Source: Megamerina dolium (taxonomy: Eukaryota > Arthropoda > Insecta > Diptera > Megamerinidae). From it: a stretch of 64,000 nt of DNA. Below are positions 49,382 through 61,505 of the stretch, in pieces (positions within the stretch are counted from its first letter, which is position 1; each line of letters begins with the position of its first letter). A program made the position numbers and the translations under genes. The notes beneath the pieces are model-generated. The model was given only the letters and a program-made list of their open reading frames with translations, was not told where the DNA came from and did no database searches. The stretch is from assembly GCA_963854835.1 (NCBI GenBank), contig OY978526.1, positions 91,834,140-91,898,139 on the forward strand, read 5' to 3'.

Positions 49382-49522
49382 CAGTTACTCGAGACGTAAC
49401 CTAGTTTGACATGTCAGCTGATACGACAACAGTACAACCGATTATCCAAAACATAGAACATAGCAAAAACCTATATCGATTTGGTTTCTAAGTTTATGTT
49501 AAGTTTATGTCTCGAGTAACTG
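49382..49522. mobile_element. 141-bp TIR element with AGTGT duplication
   Basis: The left end CAGTTACTCGAGACGTAAC and the right end GTTTATGTCTCGAGTAACTG are inverted copies with two mismatches. AGTGT lies at 49,377-49,381 and again at 49,523-49,527, a possible 5-bp target duplication. Non-coding. Confidence 0.7.
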
Positions 49523-49554
49523 AGTGTCGAATATATTTATATATTCGACACTCG
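49523..49554. repeat. 32-bp perfect hairpin
   Basis: Arms GAGTGTCGAATATAT and ATATATTCGACACTC (15 bp, perfect) around a 2-base loop, directly against the element at 49,382-49,522 and overlapping its right AGTGT. Confidence 0.85.
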
Positions 49555-50868
49555 TACTTAATTAGCACCTAGAAATATATGGCCAAATAATAAAGGTGCT
49601 AATTTTAACAAGTATTATGGTCTAATTACCCGTGAAGTAACGTGTCAGTTGACACAACCTGCCTTATCACATTGTGCACAAGCGATTGCGCAAATCGTAT
49701 CGTAAATTAAAGTATCGTAGAAAATCTGCGTCAATAAGGTTTCTGCTACCTGTCAGCTGTTTGGTGATAACCGAACAATGTTGCCATTATGTTCAAGTAG
49801 AATTTCTTTCATATTAAAATATTTTATATCGTTACGAGTTACATATATCAACATTTGTTATGTTGAATTAAATATGACTTGATTACAAAATGTTAGATAG
49901 GAACAAAATATTTGTGGATGAAATATGTATTCAATGTTTTCTCTAAACAAACACAAATGAAATACACAGTAACACACACCCAACAGCTGATTTCTTCTGC
50001 AGCCTACGATTTGACTAATCGTTGTTTTTCTACGTTTACGTTACAACGCTTAACTCACGTTAAATTATTACCATAATTGGACCATAACTATAGATGTTAA
50101 AAATTTTAGTGCTGCCAATTATGGTTATTTGTTCTTTTGCACAGGGATGTTACTTATCGATATTTACTTATTGAAACGATAAAAATTTTATACAATAATT
50201 AAGAAGAAAAGGAAAAGGAAGAATATTGCAAATCAAATTATTTCAGTCTTTTTGATACATTTAATCAATTAAATAATCAGAATGTGTTCTATTTGAAATT
50301 AATGCATATATAAAATAAAAATCAAATTAACTTCGTTTTTTAGTCTTATAGTATGTTTACGTATAGTATACGAGATTATCTTCATTTTTGAGATTATCAC
50401 TCAAATCTAGTTTCAAACAAGTAGATTTCCCATATAAAATTACTATCACCATAATCTAGAATTTTATGCAAATTCCGATAACTTTTTTAGATTTTCCTCT
50501 ATGCGACTCTGTTTTTTTTATCGATTATTTCGTGAAGAAGGGAGTAATATCAAAATTGTCATTGATTTGGATTTGGATTTTGACAGCTAACAATCCCTTT
50601 AGAAGTAAATCTTACTATTTAAACGGGTAGATAGATTTTCGTAGTCTAGTTGTGGTAATCTCTATTTGGCAACTTTGAGGAATTGATCAATTCTATTTCA
50701 AGCGCTGTATGATGTTTGGTTTCAATAGTAGTATTTATAATTTCAAAGTGATTTTTGTATGCAAGACTTGTAACTGACAGATGGGAAAAATATTGTCGAG
50801 TAGTGTAACCAAGAATGTAATTTTGATAAATCAATAGAAAGAGAGACAAAATCTCAAAAAGGAACGTG
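49555..50868. other. intergenic, nothing recognised
   Basis: AT-rich, no gene or clear element. Confidence 0.45.
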
Positions 50869-51325
50869 AACTGTATGCTTTGGATATTGTTATTGATTTT
50901 TGTATATATTTAGTTTAAATTTGGTTTTAATTTTTTCTATCTGTCAATACCAATATTTTCAATGTATCCACAATGTAATTTTTTTTTAATGAGCCACACA
51001 ATACAATGCGAATGAAATATAAACAAGTAAATTAATTACTTACTAATAGGTAGAAGTGAAACACGTTAAAAACATCTGTAAAAACGAATTTTCAATATAA
51101 GAGAGATATTAAAACCGATGATATCAACAAATTAACGTATGTTAATTATAATGAATCACATTTATATACATACATAATATAAACAACAGTGCGAAGAAGT
51201 TGCAGAATTGCTGAGCTGTATCCTTTGGATATTGTTATTGATTTATTGTTTATATTTAGTTTGAAATTTTATGAAGTTTGATTTTTTCTATCTGTCAATA
51301 TTAATATTTTCCATGTATCTACGGT
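50869..51325 (+). repeat. direct duplication of about 105 bp
   Basis: Two similar blocks lie at about 50,869-50,975 and 51,213-51,325. Both contain CTTTGGATATTGTTATTGAT, then TATTTAGTTT, then TTTTTTCTATCTGTCAATA and ATTTTC.ATGTATC. They end about 200 bp before the wrd-like start codon. Confidence 0.7.
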
Positions 51326-51532
51326 CACTTTGATTTCTTATGACATTTTATTATTCATTTTCTGCAACTCTTACTTACACTGATTGCATATAAATTTATG
51401 CACGTTCTTTCTTTTGTGGTACCATCGTATCAATTTTGACATTTTCAAAAACAAAACAAAAAGTATTGAGAAACTCAACCATAACAACAACAACAACAAA
51501 AGAAAAAACAATAGCCACAAATTTTCGGTAGT

Positions 51533-54500
51533 ATGGATAACATAGCAGCGACATCTCCAATAGCAACAAATACAACATCAACGACAGCATCTACAGAAAA
51601 AACTACCACTATAACCAACAATAATAATAATAATAATAACAACAACACCAACAACAACAATAGCAACAATAATCATACTTCAGCAACAACAATAGCAAGC
51701 ACTAACGGCGTCGTCAAAGAGAATAGCAATAGTAATAATACAACAATAGCAGCAGCTAGTTCCATACCAATTGTTGTTACGGCATCTGTCAATAGTGATG
51801 CTGCTGGTGTTGCCGGTATAACAGTGCTGCCAACGTTATCGCCAACATTGAATTCACAATTATCAGTCGGATCAGCAACTGCAGCTGCAACTGCAAACAG
51901 TGAGGTGAGTTTTGTTTCTGTTTGTTGTTTTTGGTTATTTTCTGTCTCATTTTTCTCGTTGTTGCTGTGTTACCGTTCTTTCATTTTTGTTCTAATTTCC
52001 CACATACTACATATTTCCCCAACTTTTTTCTCCATTCTAATTCGTAACTTTGTACATTCCTTTCCTTATTTTTATTTCAAGTGTGTTGTTCGTAAATAAG
52101 TTTAATAATTTTCATATATTGTATACTCTGTGGTTTACGAAATATGTACCTATCGTAAATTGAAATTAAGAACTACTAGTAGTTGTAAGTATCTGAATAT
52201 GTTTTCGATTTGATTAAAAGAAAAACACATTAAATTTAGAGAAATGCATGAAATCTTTATTTGAGTCGATGGAATGATCTATATAATTCAATGGTTAAAG
52301 ATGATTTCATGTAAATGTTGACCGCGACTGCGCCTCAAATGGTTCATATGCTGGGTCCAATTTTGGCATACTCACTCCAACATATCGGCTGGTATCTCAC
52401 GAATAAATTCTTCAATATTGGCTTCCAGTGCGTCAACCGTTGCGGGCTTGTCGCTATAGACATGAGCCTTAACATAGCCCCACAAAAAAATTGTCTAAAG
52501 GCTTTAAAAAGCACGATCTAGGCGGCCAATTGACCGCCCCCAAACGTGAAATAAGCTGTTCACCGAACTCGCCCCTCAATTGGGTCATTGCTTCGCGTGC
52601 TTTGTGGCATGTGACACCGTCTTCTTGAAACCACATGTCAGCCAAGTCCAGCTCTTCCATTTTGGGCAAAAAAAAGTTTGTAATCATCGCACTGTAGCGC
52701 TCGCCATTCACAGTAACATTCCTGCCGTCGTCGTCTTTGAAAAAGTACGGTCCAATGATGCCACTGGCCCATAATCCACACCAAACAGTGCATTTTTCGG
52801 CATGCATTGGCAGTTCTTGCAATGCTTCTGGCTGCTCTTCACATCAAATACAGCAATTTTGATTGTTTACGTATTCATTCAACGAGAAATGAGCTTCGTC
52901 GATGAACACAATTTTCCGATTATCACACTTCCTTAACAGAGTATGAATTTTGATAATAAAATTCAATAATCTGCAAGCGTTGTTCGTTTGTAAGTCGATT
53001 CAAGGTTAAATTATAGACCAAATTGAACATGTTTCACAGTAACATGTCACACGAAAACAGCTGTGCTGCCAAAAACTGTGTTGCCAAAAAATCACCCTGT
53101 ATTTCCAAGCAGCTCTATGTATAGTAGATAATCAATAGATGTCTAAACGCCAAGGTCGTTAATTCGTTAGTCCGTTACTTGGTAGTCTGTGTATTTTGTT
53201 TTTGTAAAATAACCAAATTACCGAACTAACGAATAACGAACTTATCGTATTATGCAAACCGCAGGAGAATGTATTCTTTAATTGCTCTACCTCATATACA
53301 TAGCTATCCAATGATATTATTTTAATAAACGACATCAGCTGGTGGTGTGTTAACGAGTGACGAAAAAATTATGTTGTTTGCCACCTCTATGCGAGGGAGG
53401 TCCCAGAACTACCCGACCTGACAGATAGATAGATAGATAGTAGTTTGAAAAAAAATTACTTTGGTGAAAAGTGGCAACCTTATAAAACTTATGTTTTAAG
53501 TTTCAAGGCGCTACGTTGTTTAGTATTTTCTTTTTTTTGGAGCCATCGAAAGTTAATGAGCTCAGTAAATTTGTAAACATGGAAAAAATTGGTTACCGTT
53601 ATGAGGGAGTTTACTCCTTCGTTTACGACCATAAATTGGGTGGCAGCGTTTAAACGAGGTCGTACGAGCTACCAAGACGAACACCGTAGAGACGGTTAAG
53701 AAAATCCACAAAATGGTATTGGATGATCGCCGGCTGAAGTTGCGTGAGCTAGGTGAACTTACAGGCATTTCAAAAAGTGCTATACATCGTATATTGGCCA
53801 AAAATTTAGAGATGAAAAAGCTGTGTGCAAGATGGGTGCCGCGTTTGATCACAATAGAACAAAAACAACGTCGTGAAGATGTTTCTATAGAGTCGAAGAA
53901 GTCTATCGAAGCCATAGAATATCACTGGGAAAAGTGTATAGAGCTTAAAGGAGATTATGTTGAGAAATAAAGAAAAATTTTCCCATATTTGTGGTGTTTT
54001 CTTTGTTAGGTCGGGTAGTTCTGGGACCGCCCCCGTACGTTAAAGCTATTTCATAATACGTCAAAATTGTGTGTTTGTTATTCCTTCTTCTTTAACTCTT
54101 CTCAACATACTTGATTTTGTAGATATTAGTTGTTGTTTGCTTTACTTCTCCTTTATTCGTAGAAGAAACAGGAAACTCTCCGTTATTTCATTACCATAAT
54201 AATCATAACAAGGATTAATAGCACAAAATAATACCAACCTAAAATACATAGTCCCAAAAATACTTACTGAATGCATACTTACGAAAATTCAAAGTTACCC
54301 TAAAAATCATTTCAAAAATTGTTTAAACGCTAAATTCAGAAGGATAGAATAATGGGTCATAAAAAATGACCCCAATCATCGTCTACGGTATTAATTAAAT
54401 AATCAATTGTACGACTTTTTGAAACTAATTTTTCGATATAAAGACATATGAAATGGTAGTGTAGAGAATGTGACAAAGGCATTTTGTATTTAAATTGGAA

Positions 54501-55307
54501 ATAAGTAAGCAATCGAGTAGTCGAGCCCTCTCTCGAAAATCGAAAATCACACTTTACAAGTCCCTCATAATTTCAGTCCTAACATATGGCAGAAGCCTGG
54601 ACAATTTCCATTACGGATGAGAGGATGCTTGGAGTTTTCGAGAGAAAAATTCTACGCAGGATTTTGCGTTGATGGCGAGTATCGAATAAGGTACAACGAA
54701 GAGCTGTATGAGCTGTACGCTGACATAGACATAGTCAGGCAAATCAAAATCCAGCGGCTGCGCTACTCGGTCATGTCGAGCGAATGGAAGAAGACGCTCC
54801 AGCGAAGAGGGTATTTAATACGGCACCCGCAGGAGGACGCAGAAGAAGAGGAAGACCAAACCTCCGATGGAAGGACCAAGTGAAATATCCCATTGGAGCC
54901 AGCAAGCGAAGAACAGAGAAGACTGACGCCGCATTATATGTTCGGCCTAAATCGATCATCGGTTGTTATGGCCACATAAGAAGAAGAGGAAGAAGAAGAA
55001 GAGGTCTTCAAATGACCCAAACATAACAGAGGGGTTAAACGTTTTGTACGATCGTTATAATTTGTAGTAGCTTGACCCATGTAATCATACAAAATGCATA
55101 CAATTTCTGAACGTTTTCGGTGACAAATTTAGGACTCTAAGGGCTTCACCCAAAAATAAAATAGTTTTTTTGGAGTTGCTCTGTTTGCTGGGATATTACG
55201 AATATACGCCATACATACATACGATATGTCTATTGTTAATAGGTTTAATTTGCTTTTTTTACAGTGCTGCGTTCAGTCTTACCCTATTGATTCGCTCACT
55301 TTGGTAT

Positions 55308-55341
<34 letters not shown>

Positions 55342-55575
55342 ATGGCTTCTTGACATTCCATTTTATTAATGAATTTACTTTTTACAATGCAGTCAATTGC
55401 TTTGTTGCTATCGTTGTCGACGTCGTCGTCGTCGTCGTCGTCGTCGTCATACTATATTTTAGCTCTGCTTTAGTTGCCTTTTTCTGTCGAAAGATATTTT
55501 GTAAGTTGCTAACAACATACTTGTGAAAATTTTATATTTTAAACATTATAATACATAGTATTGTTATGTTTTTAT

Positions 55576-55615
<40 letters not shown>

Positions 55616-58600
55616 GCTTTTTTATATTGCTTTCATTGATTGAGCCTCACTTCTCGTTTTAGCTGTTACTATCGTCTGTTACCGGTTTTTATTAAAATTA
55701 TTTTTTGCCGTTAGTACATAGTATGTGCGTATTGATTCGAATGGAATTCTGAATTTGTCGCTTCATTTTCGTGAGGAATAAATTCTTATGAACGTTTTTT
55801 GTGGGTTTTTTATTTTTTGTACGTACGTGGTTATGTGATCGAATTGACATCGAAAAAATACTGTGCATTTTAAAGTGAAATTTATTACTATAAATGAGAA
55901 TAATTTATTTAATTTGTGTTGACCGAAACATTACTAGTTAACTATTATGCGAGATATTGTTGATTTTTATATACCATGGGTATGTGAAAATTGAATGAAT
56001 TATTTTGAAATCAAAGTCAACAAATACTGTATATACCTAGCTATATTAATAGCATGCAAAGTCTAATCTATAATTACAAGTTTATGTGGTTAATGAAAAT
56101 TTAGGAAGTGATTGATCAATGAGTTGATTGCATTTATTTTATTGTTCAATTACAATAATAAATGTACCTGTTAGTTTATTTTTAACCTAAAAGTATTCAC
56201 AATAGAATAGAATTTTTTTCTCAAACAGTACAATGATTAGTCACAACGCAATTTATTATTTTCCCAAAACAATGGCAGTGAATAGTTGTTTTCAAATGTA
56301 GCTAAACCTACGAAAATATGCGTATTATGTGAGTTTTTAAGCTCCAACTATTGCCGTATATTTTATATTTATGAAACAGCATATCAAAAGAACAACACTA
56401 CCACAGAAGATAGTATACACTTTACAAATCAATAAATTGTGCTAAAAAAATCGAGTGAAAAAAAATGATAAACAACAACTAAACCAAAAATAAAAGGTTT
56501 CTTGTGTGACTGGGCATTTAAGCCCTAAATTTTATTTCATATTTGTATCAAATATTCTCCAATTCGTTTTATTTTAATAACTTTTTTGTTGTTTTCTACT
56601 TAGCAACCGTTGAATGAATGTTTGAAGAAATCAAAGCCCAAAACATAAGCTAGTGAATTAGTGCGTGTTGATTCAATTTTGGTTATGGGCATGTAAATAT
56701 CTTACTTTTTTTTGAGATACTCGCAAATGAGGAAAAAATTGTCGATTAGTGTAATAAATGAAATGCACAAAAGTTTCATTTTATTACACTATTCGACAAT
56801 TTTTTCTGATTTGCAAGTATCTCAAAAAAAGTAAGTTTTTTGTACACTAGCTGTGAGTTGCTCAAAAAGAAATTTGCTCCCATTTGTTTTTCCAAGTTTT
56901 GCACTTTTTTTAGTTAACTTCAAAAATCTCGAAAACGATTTGGCACTCAAAAAAGTTCAATTACAAATTTGACCAAAAATTAAATACTTTTTTTCTTATA
57001 TTTTAAACGAGCTTTATTAAACCAAATATGTGCCGTTTTGATCGATAACCTTTTTGCCATTTTTGGTGTAAAATCATTATTCCATCTGTGTGGAACTTCT
57101 GGTTTTTCTGAGCAAAAAACTGATTCAACTCCGTTTTAAACCATTAAGAGAGTTCTGCAAAGATCGAAACAAATGATAATCTGAAGATGCAAGGTCCGGT
57201 CTATATGGTGGTGGATGCATCAAAACTTCCCAGACCAGGTTGTAGAAGCTCGTAATGAATACGCAGTATTACCTCTCTTGGTGTCAATCCTGGATTTGCC
57301 ACCGTTTGCGAAGATTAACCACGCTTCGACCGTGATCTTTTTTCTCACGTTATTGTCGTACGTAATCCACTTTTCATCGCCCGTAATCATTCGCCTCAGA
57401 AATGGTTTTTTAAAAATTTTTCACTATTATTTCAGGTGGCACCCAAACATTGAACTTCTTTGTGTAGCCAGATGCAATTAATATTACCAGAGATGTTACA
57501 TTTTAGACCCATCTTCCGAGAATTTGTTACTGAACTTTTTCGAACACCCAATACAATATTACGAAGCCAAAACTCGGCATTAATATTATGTTACACATCT
57601 TTCTCGTTTTGCTAATAATATTCAGAAATGGATTTTGTAAAGTCGCTCTCTGTTCTGTCCCACGATAGCAAGTTTGTTTAAAAGTTGAGGTGTTTTTCTG
57701 AGATTTACAGGATTCCTCTAAATTTTTTCAAGTTTTTCTACGGAGATCACAATAGAGCTGGTCGCAAAATCGATCGTAACCTTGCGTGTCCATGCACTGT
57801 CTGGATTTGATTAATGCATTATTAATGTTGTAGGATGCCGTAGCTCAGTGGTTAGTGTGTTGGCCTTCTGATCTGTAGGTAGTGGTTCAATTTCCGGCTG
57901 AAGCATAACAAATTTAATATCGAAAAAATTTCTTTTTTCCAATGATACCCACCTGTCGGCAAGCAATTGTCAATTCTTCCGGCAGTAACAATTTGCCATG
58001 AAAAAGCTTCTAAAAGAACTCTGTGACAAAGCTCAGAAAAAGTGATGTCGCAAGAATTCTGCCGTTCAGAACTGGCTAAAATAAGTAGGTCCCTCTAATA
58101 CTGTCTAAAATTTTACACGCACACCAGTAATGGAAGAGATCTCGGCCAAAGAGCCCTTCGGGGCTTTAAGTGCCATATATTTGTTTTTTTTTTTTTGTTA
58201 AAGGATTATTTGGAAAGCTTAAGATCAGCTGCAAAAATATACCTATTCATATTATTTTCCAAAAAATGTTCCATTTTCGAATTGAACCCAAAAAACTTAG
58301 CAACCAAAATTTCTCATTTCGAAACGTAATAACTTTTTGCATTTTCATTAAAACAAAAAAGCAAAGCAAAAGGGATGGGCCTTTTTTTTTAACCCATTAT
58401 CGCCCATTGAACACGCTTGTGTAGTAGTAGCGTGATTTGGTGGAATTTGCCTATTATAATTTTAATAGTAATATAGGTTGCGTATCAAATCCTAGTATTT
58501 TAACTAAAATTTAGTGTAAAAGAAAGTGATTGGATTGTAGAATTCATGATATATCCCCTAATGCCACTTTGGTAACACCACTGTATCTGATGCTTTGGCC

Positions 58601-61280
58601 ATATTTTTAATACAATAGCAATTCTCCATATATTTGTTGTTTGCTCTTATTTCTTTTTTATTTCGCTATACAAGTAGTATGTGCATTGCTCTGTGAAACC
58701 ATGTAAGTAGTGGTAAATGAAATTATCGGAATACAACCCAACAAACCATACATGCTTGTAAAAAACTTACAGTAAGCTCACACAAGCAAGTCTAAGGCTT
58801 GGAAAAAGCTTGCGAAATTGTTGTTAAATGCTTCAATATAATTATAGAATAAATCAAAAAGCTGTAAGCGTTTCACAAGACTTAATCTTAAAGACTTAAT
58901 ACTTTGAATTTGGTGAAGTAAGGACCCAAACTATTATGCTAACTGCATCAAATTCTTTTCATGCAACATCACTTGTAAAATTATTAAATTTGTAATCATT
59001 TTCCAAGCATGCTTTGAAAACTATTCACACTTCTATTGTATATAAGCAAGTATTCCAAATATTAATTGTTATGCTTACCCAATTGTTTATTGGGATATAC
59101 ATATGTTCTAATTACATATACGCCTATGTGTATGAAATTAATAATAACACTCATGTAGCCACTTAAAAAATACATATGCATTTGTTGTGTAGGTACATAT
59201 GTCAAACAAGCGAAACTAGCAACGTTCAAACTGTTATCTTATCATAGGTGCATGAATATAAGGGGAAAAAAATTTTTATAGTATATATTTTTTTTAATAT
59301 TTGTATATATTTTCATATATTTATTAATTTTTTAATTTAATTTTTTTTGGGTGCCGGGCACAACGGGATTGAGGGCAATGAAGTGGCGGACGAACTAGCG
59401 TGAGCTGACTCGTCTTCTCCACTGACAGGCCCGGAACCTTTCTGCGATATAAGCTGGGTATCGGTCAAAACTATGATTGAAAAACATTACCACGACAAAT
59501 GCCAAATACAATGGACAAATTCGACAGGTCTCCGCCAAGTGAAAACCCTCAAGAGCTTTGATAGAATATTTTGACAGAATTAATCTTAGCAGAACAAATC
59601 TACGCCTAGTAACCGGCTATCTCTCAGGACATAACTGATTAAAGTACCACCTCTACAAAATGGGACTATCCTCTGACACGGAGTGTAGACTCTGTCTGGA
59701 GGAGGATAAAACATCGATCCATATCTTTTGCCGATACCCAGCCTTTTTGTTATTGTAACAGGCAACAGCTTCAGCTTGGGTGCAGTTGTTTTAGTCGACC
59801 AGCTCCAGGAAGACGGCAGCCTCCAGGGGGTTCGTCCACCCAGCCTTGATCAGGCTTCGCCTCAAACATTTTCAGCTGAGTTTCCCAACACCAACTTCAA
59901 TCATCAAAAGTTCGACAAGATCAATTCTATATTTCATTAAAAAGGTAGAGGTGATTCTAGTGTCGTAGACGGGCATGGGTACAAAAGACCTCGTATGGTC
60001 GCAGTACCCGTAACACTTGTGGTTGGCCCTCAGAGGTATCAGCCGTAGGGCTCATATCATCTAACAGACTTCAGTCTGGTTTCGCGTGGTCCACTTGATG
60101 AACAAGAATCTTATCCTTGCTCCAACGTCACGCTTCTCTTTTGATTGATTGATTATATACCAATTTAAAAAAAAAAAAAAATTAGACTAGGCTGGGCATG
60201 CTTTTGTTGAAAACACTGTACATGTATAATGTACATATTATAATACACAACTGCGATGAAAATATATAATCATTTACAAAATTTTGTACTTTCATTTGTT
60301 GTTGTTTTTTTTTTCATTATTATATACCTACATTTTTGTTTTGTAATGATTTGCTTGTAGTCATTTTAAATTTGATTTAAAGTAAATACGTAAATTTGTG
60401 CAACTACATGCTATGACAAATATGCATTGTTTTGTTGACTTTCTGAAAATGTTTAAATTCAATTATAATCCAAATACAGTCAGCAAAAATTAAGCGACAA
60501 GGATTTGCAAAAACAAAGGTAAAATACACGAATGATATAAATCCCAGACCCTGCATAAATAAATTAAAAATAAAATTATAGTAATTTGATAATAGGAGTA
60601 GACTCATCATGTGATATAACAGTAATATTAGAATTTCAATAAAAAACTGAAATTTTTCAAAACATTTCCAAACCAATTAGAGAATGTCATTTTTATTTCT
60701 AATTATAAATTTTTGATGAATAGCAATTTTTATTATTTTTGATTTTTTCTCTGAAAATATACTAAAATTTTTAGTTTGGCTTTAAATAAATATACAGGCT
60801 CCAAGGAATCGAAAATGTATCATTTATTTATTATGGTGTGCACATCTCACATTAGCACAAACGCATTGTATTTATCAACTTAAGTTAGTTCATTTTTATA
60901 TTTAAGCACAAAAGTTTCATTTGCATTTTCTTTATGTGATTTGTAAGGGTTTATTAAAATGTTTGTTTCAATTTTTGCAATAATTCCTGCATGATTTGAT
61001 AGATGAAATTTAAAAACGACTTACTACCATATTAATTTCAACCACTTTTCAGTTATACAAACATATAATAATTCTATACTTCTTCCTTCATTTCATATTC
61101 CATAGGCTAATAAAGAAAATAAAGGCACACCACCACGTGATGCACCACCACCGACACCTATTACCAAAGGCATAAATTTAACAACGACTCCAATTGCGAA
61201 AAAGGAAAAACGACAGATCAGCTCACGTTATAATGTGTCCAAAAATTGTGAATTAACACCATTAGCACCTTTGAATGAAA
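51533..61280 (+). CDS. wrd: PP2A B56 (B') regulatory subunit, 5' exons only
   Basis: Two coding exons are visible: 51,533-51,904 and 61,106-61,280, split by a 9,201-bp intron with GTGAGT and CATAG ends in phase 0. Exon 1 encodes 124 residues of low-complexity Ser/Thr/Ala/Asn sequence, with an asparagine run at about residues 29-47. Exon 2 (58 codons plus one base) encodes PPPTPITKG and KKEKRQISSRYNVSKNCEL, which matches the KKERRQSSSRFNLSKNREL segment just before the HEAT-repeat core of human PPP2R5D. The donor GTGAGT follows at 61,281, and the core exons lie beyond the window. B56 subunits direct PP2A to its substrates. The gamma/delta-like sequence favours well-rounded over widerborst. Joining exon 1 to exon 2 rests on phase and position. 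Confidence 0.72.
52220..53099 (-). mobile_element. rosa-type transposon (DD41D), decayed
   Basis: Tc1/mariner-superfamily element in intron 1 of the wrd-like gene. The minus strand encodes WFQEDGVTCHKAREAMTQLR followed by VNWPPRSCFLKPLDNF. The second and third catalytic aspartates are 41 residues apart, the rosa DD41D spacing. The C-terminus RRSRGQHLHEIIFN ends near 52,290 and the N-terminus is near 53,020. The 5' terminal repeat CAGGGTGATTTTTTGGCAAC ends at 53,099 next to TA. Frameshifts near 52,470 and 52,830 break it. The other terminal repeat was not recognised. Confidence 0.8.
53390..54035 (+). mobile_element. mariner family M, deletion derivative
   Basis: 646 bp between TA dinucleotides. 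The ends GGTCCCAGAACTACCCGACC and GGTCGGGTAGTTCTGGGACC are exact inverted complements over 20 bp. The plus strand keeps the N-terminal start (near 53,579) and the helix-turn-helix (LGELTGISKSAIHRILAKNL). It then jumps from REDVSIES directly to SIEAIEYHWEKCIELKGDY, so the whole catalytic domain is deleted. A GATA repeat lies at about 53,423-53,440, just inside the left end. Confidence 0.88.
54036..54500. other. intronic, nothing recognised
   Basis: AT-rich part of the wrd-like first intron. Confidence 0.45.
54510..54990 (+). mobile_element. LINE 3' end (family A, copy 4)
   Basis: Plus-strand copy of the same post-RT segment: VFERKILRRIL-like near 54,630-54,665, VDGEYRIRYNEELYELYADI near 54,672-54,730, IKIQRLR, and GRRRRGRPNLRWKDQV. 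The 3' end has CGGTTGTTATGGCCACATAAG, here followed by a GAA-rich stretch instead of TAAG repeats. Small indels change frame. Confidence 0.75.
55026..56700. other. intronic, microsatellites
   Basis: Part of the wrd-like first intron. It holds a TTG repeat at 55,310-55,341, a CGT repeat at 55,417-55,449 and a CT run at 55,579-55,615. These repeats produce a spurious plus-strand frame at 55,170-55,526. Confidence 0.6.
56701..56835. repeat. foldback hairpin, about 62-bp arms
   Basis: The left arm 56,701-56,764 starts CTTACTTTTTTTTGAGATAC, and the right arm (56,773-56,835) reads as its complement with only a few differences. The arms pair through the central GTGTAATAAA blocks and leave a loop of roughly 8-12 bases (GCACAAAA). 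It could be a foldback MITE, or could form a long hairpin RNA in the wrd-like intron. Confidence 0.9.
57003..57445 (-). mobile_element. mariner transposase fragment
   Basis: On the minus strand, near 57,380, a GDEKWIT-like block carries the first aspartate; further on, near 57,195-57,225, is HPPPYRPDLASSD with the third. A C-terminal KKVIDQNGTY-like segment lies near 57,030. The middle is shortened and out of frame. It is similar to the copy at 5.2-6.2 kb in the C-terminal part. Confidence 0.6.
57446..57833. other. intronic, nothing recognised
   Basis: No clear signature; it may include remote mariner N-terminal remnants. Confidence 0.4.
57834..58196 (+). mobile_element. tRNA-derived SINE, copy 5
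   Basis: The A box is TAGCTCAGTGG and the B box GGTTCAATTTCC. The complete family body and the GGGGCTTTAAGTGCCATATA end follow, then a T-rich tail. It is near full length (about 360 bp). Imperfect TTGTAGGA / TTGTTAAAGGA flanks may be a decayed duplication. It lies in sense orientation in the wrd-like intron. Confidence 0.88.
58197..59344. other. intronic, nothing recognised
   Basis: AT-rich intron sequence without recognisable elements. Confidence 0.45.
59345..59760 (+). mobile_element. LINE RNase H / C-terminal relic
   Basis: The plus strand begins VPGHNGIEGNEVADELA, the RNase H His-containing block of non-LTR elements, then GPEPFCDISW. The cysteine/histidine tail CRLCLEEDKTSIHIFCRYP follows near 59,690-59,740 after frame changes. 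A stop directly follows DELA. The 3' non-coding part may run to about 60,170, where a T/A-rich tail occurs. Confidence 0.7.
59761..61105. other. intronic, end of intron 1
   Basis: 59,761-60,170 may be the 3' part of the LINE relic. The remainder is AT-rich up to the acceptor TTCATATTCCATAG at 61,092-61,105. Confidence 0.5.
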
Positions 61281-61505
61281 GTGAGTAATTTAGCAACTAA
61301 ATCCTTTGTTTCATATTATTTATACGTAACGTATTGTTTTATCTATATAAGATAGTGTTATTGATTATTATTAGTTTTGTTTTGTTATATTATATTTTCG
61401 TTTGTTTGTTAAGTTTGTGTTATTTTTCTGGAATTTTTACATTTTTTGATTGAGAAATGTTGAATAAGCTTCTACGAAAAATTACTGCTTTAGGTCTCAC
61501 CCAAT

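Noticed and set aside
37954..51532. CRISPR array, operon or bacterial transfer in the gene-poor region
   Set aside because: No regularly spaced repeats and no prokaryotic gene structure; composition matches the rest of the eukaryotic window.
53422..53440. GATA repeat as a regulatory GATA-factor cluster
   Set aside because: It is a short simple repeat lying just inside a mariner end.
55170..55526. 118-residue plus-strand frame with a cysteine run and hydrophobic segments
   Set aside because: The cysteine and valine runs come from TTG and CGT microsatellites in an intron.
57836..57905. A functional tRNA gene
   Set aside because: A and B boxes are present, but the cloverleaf arms do not pair well and the same head occurs in five other SINE copies with the same downstream body.
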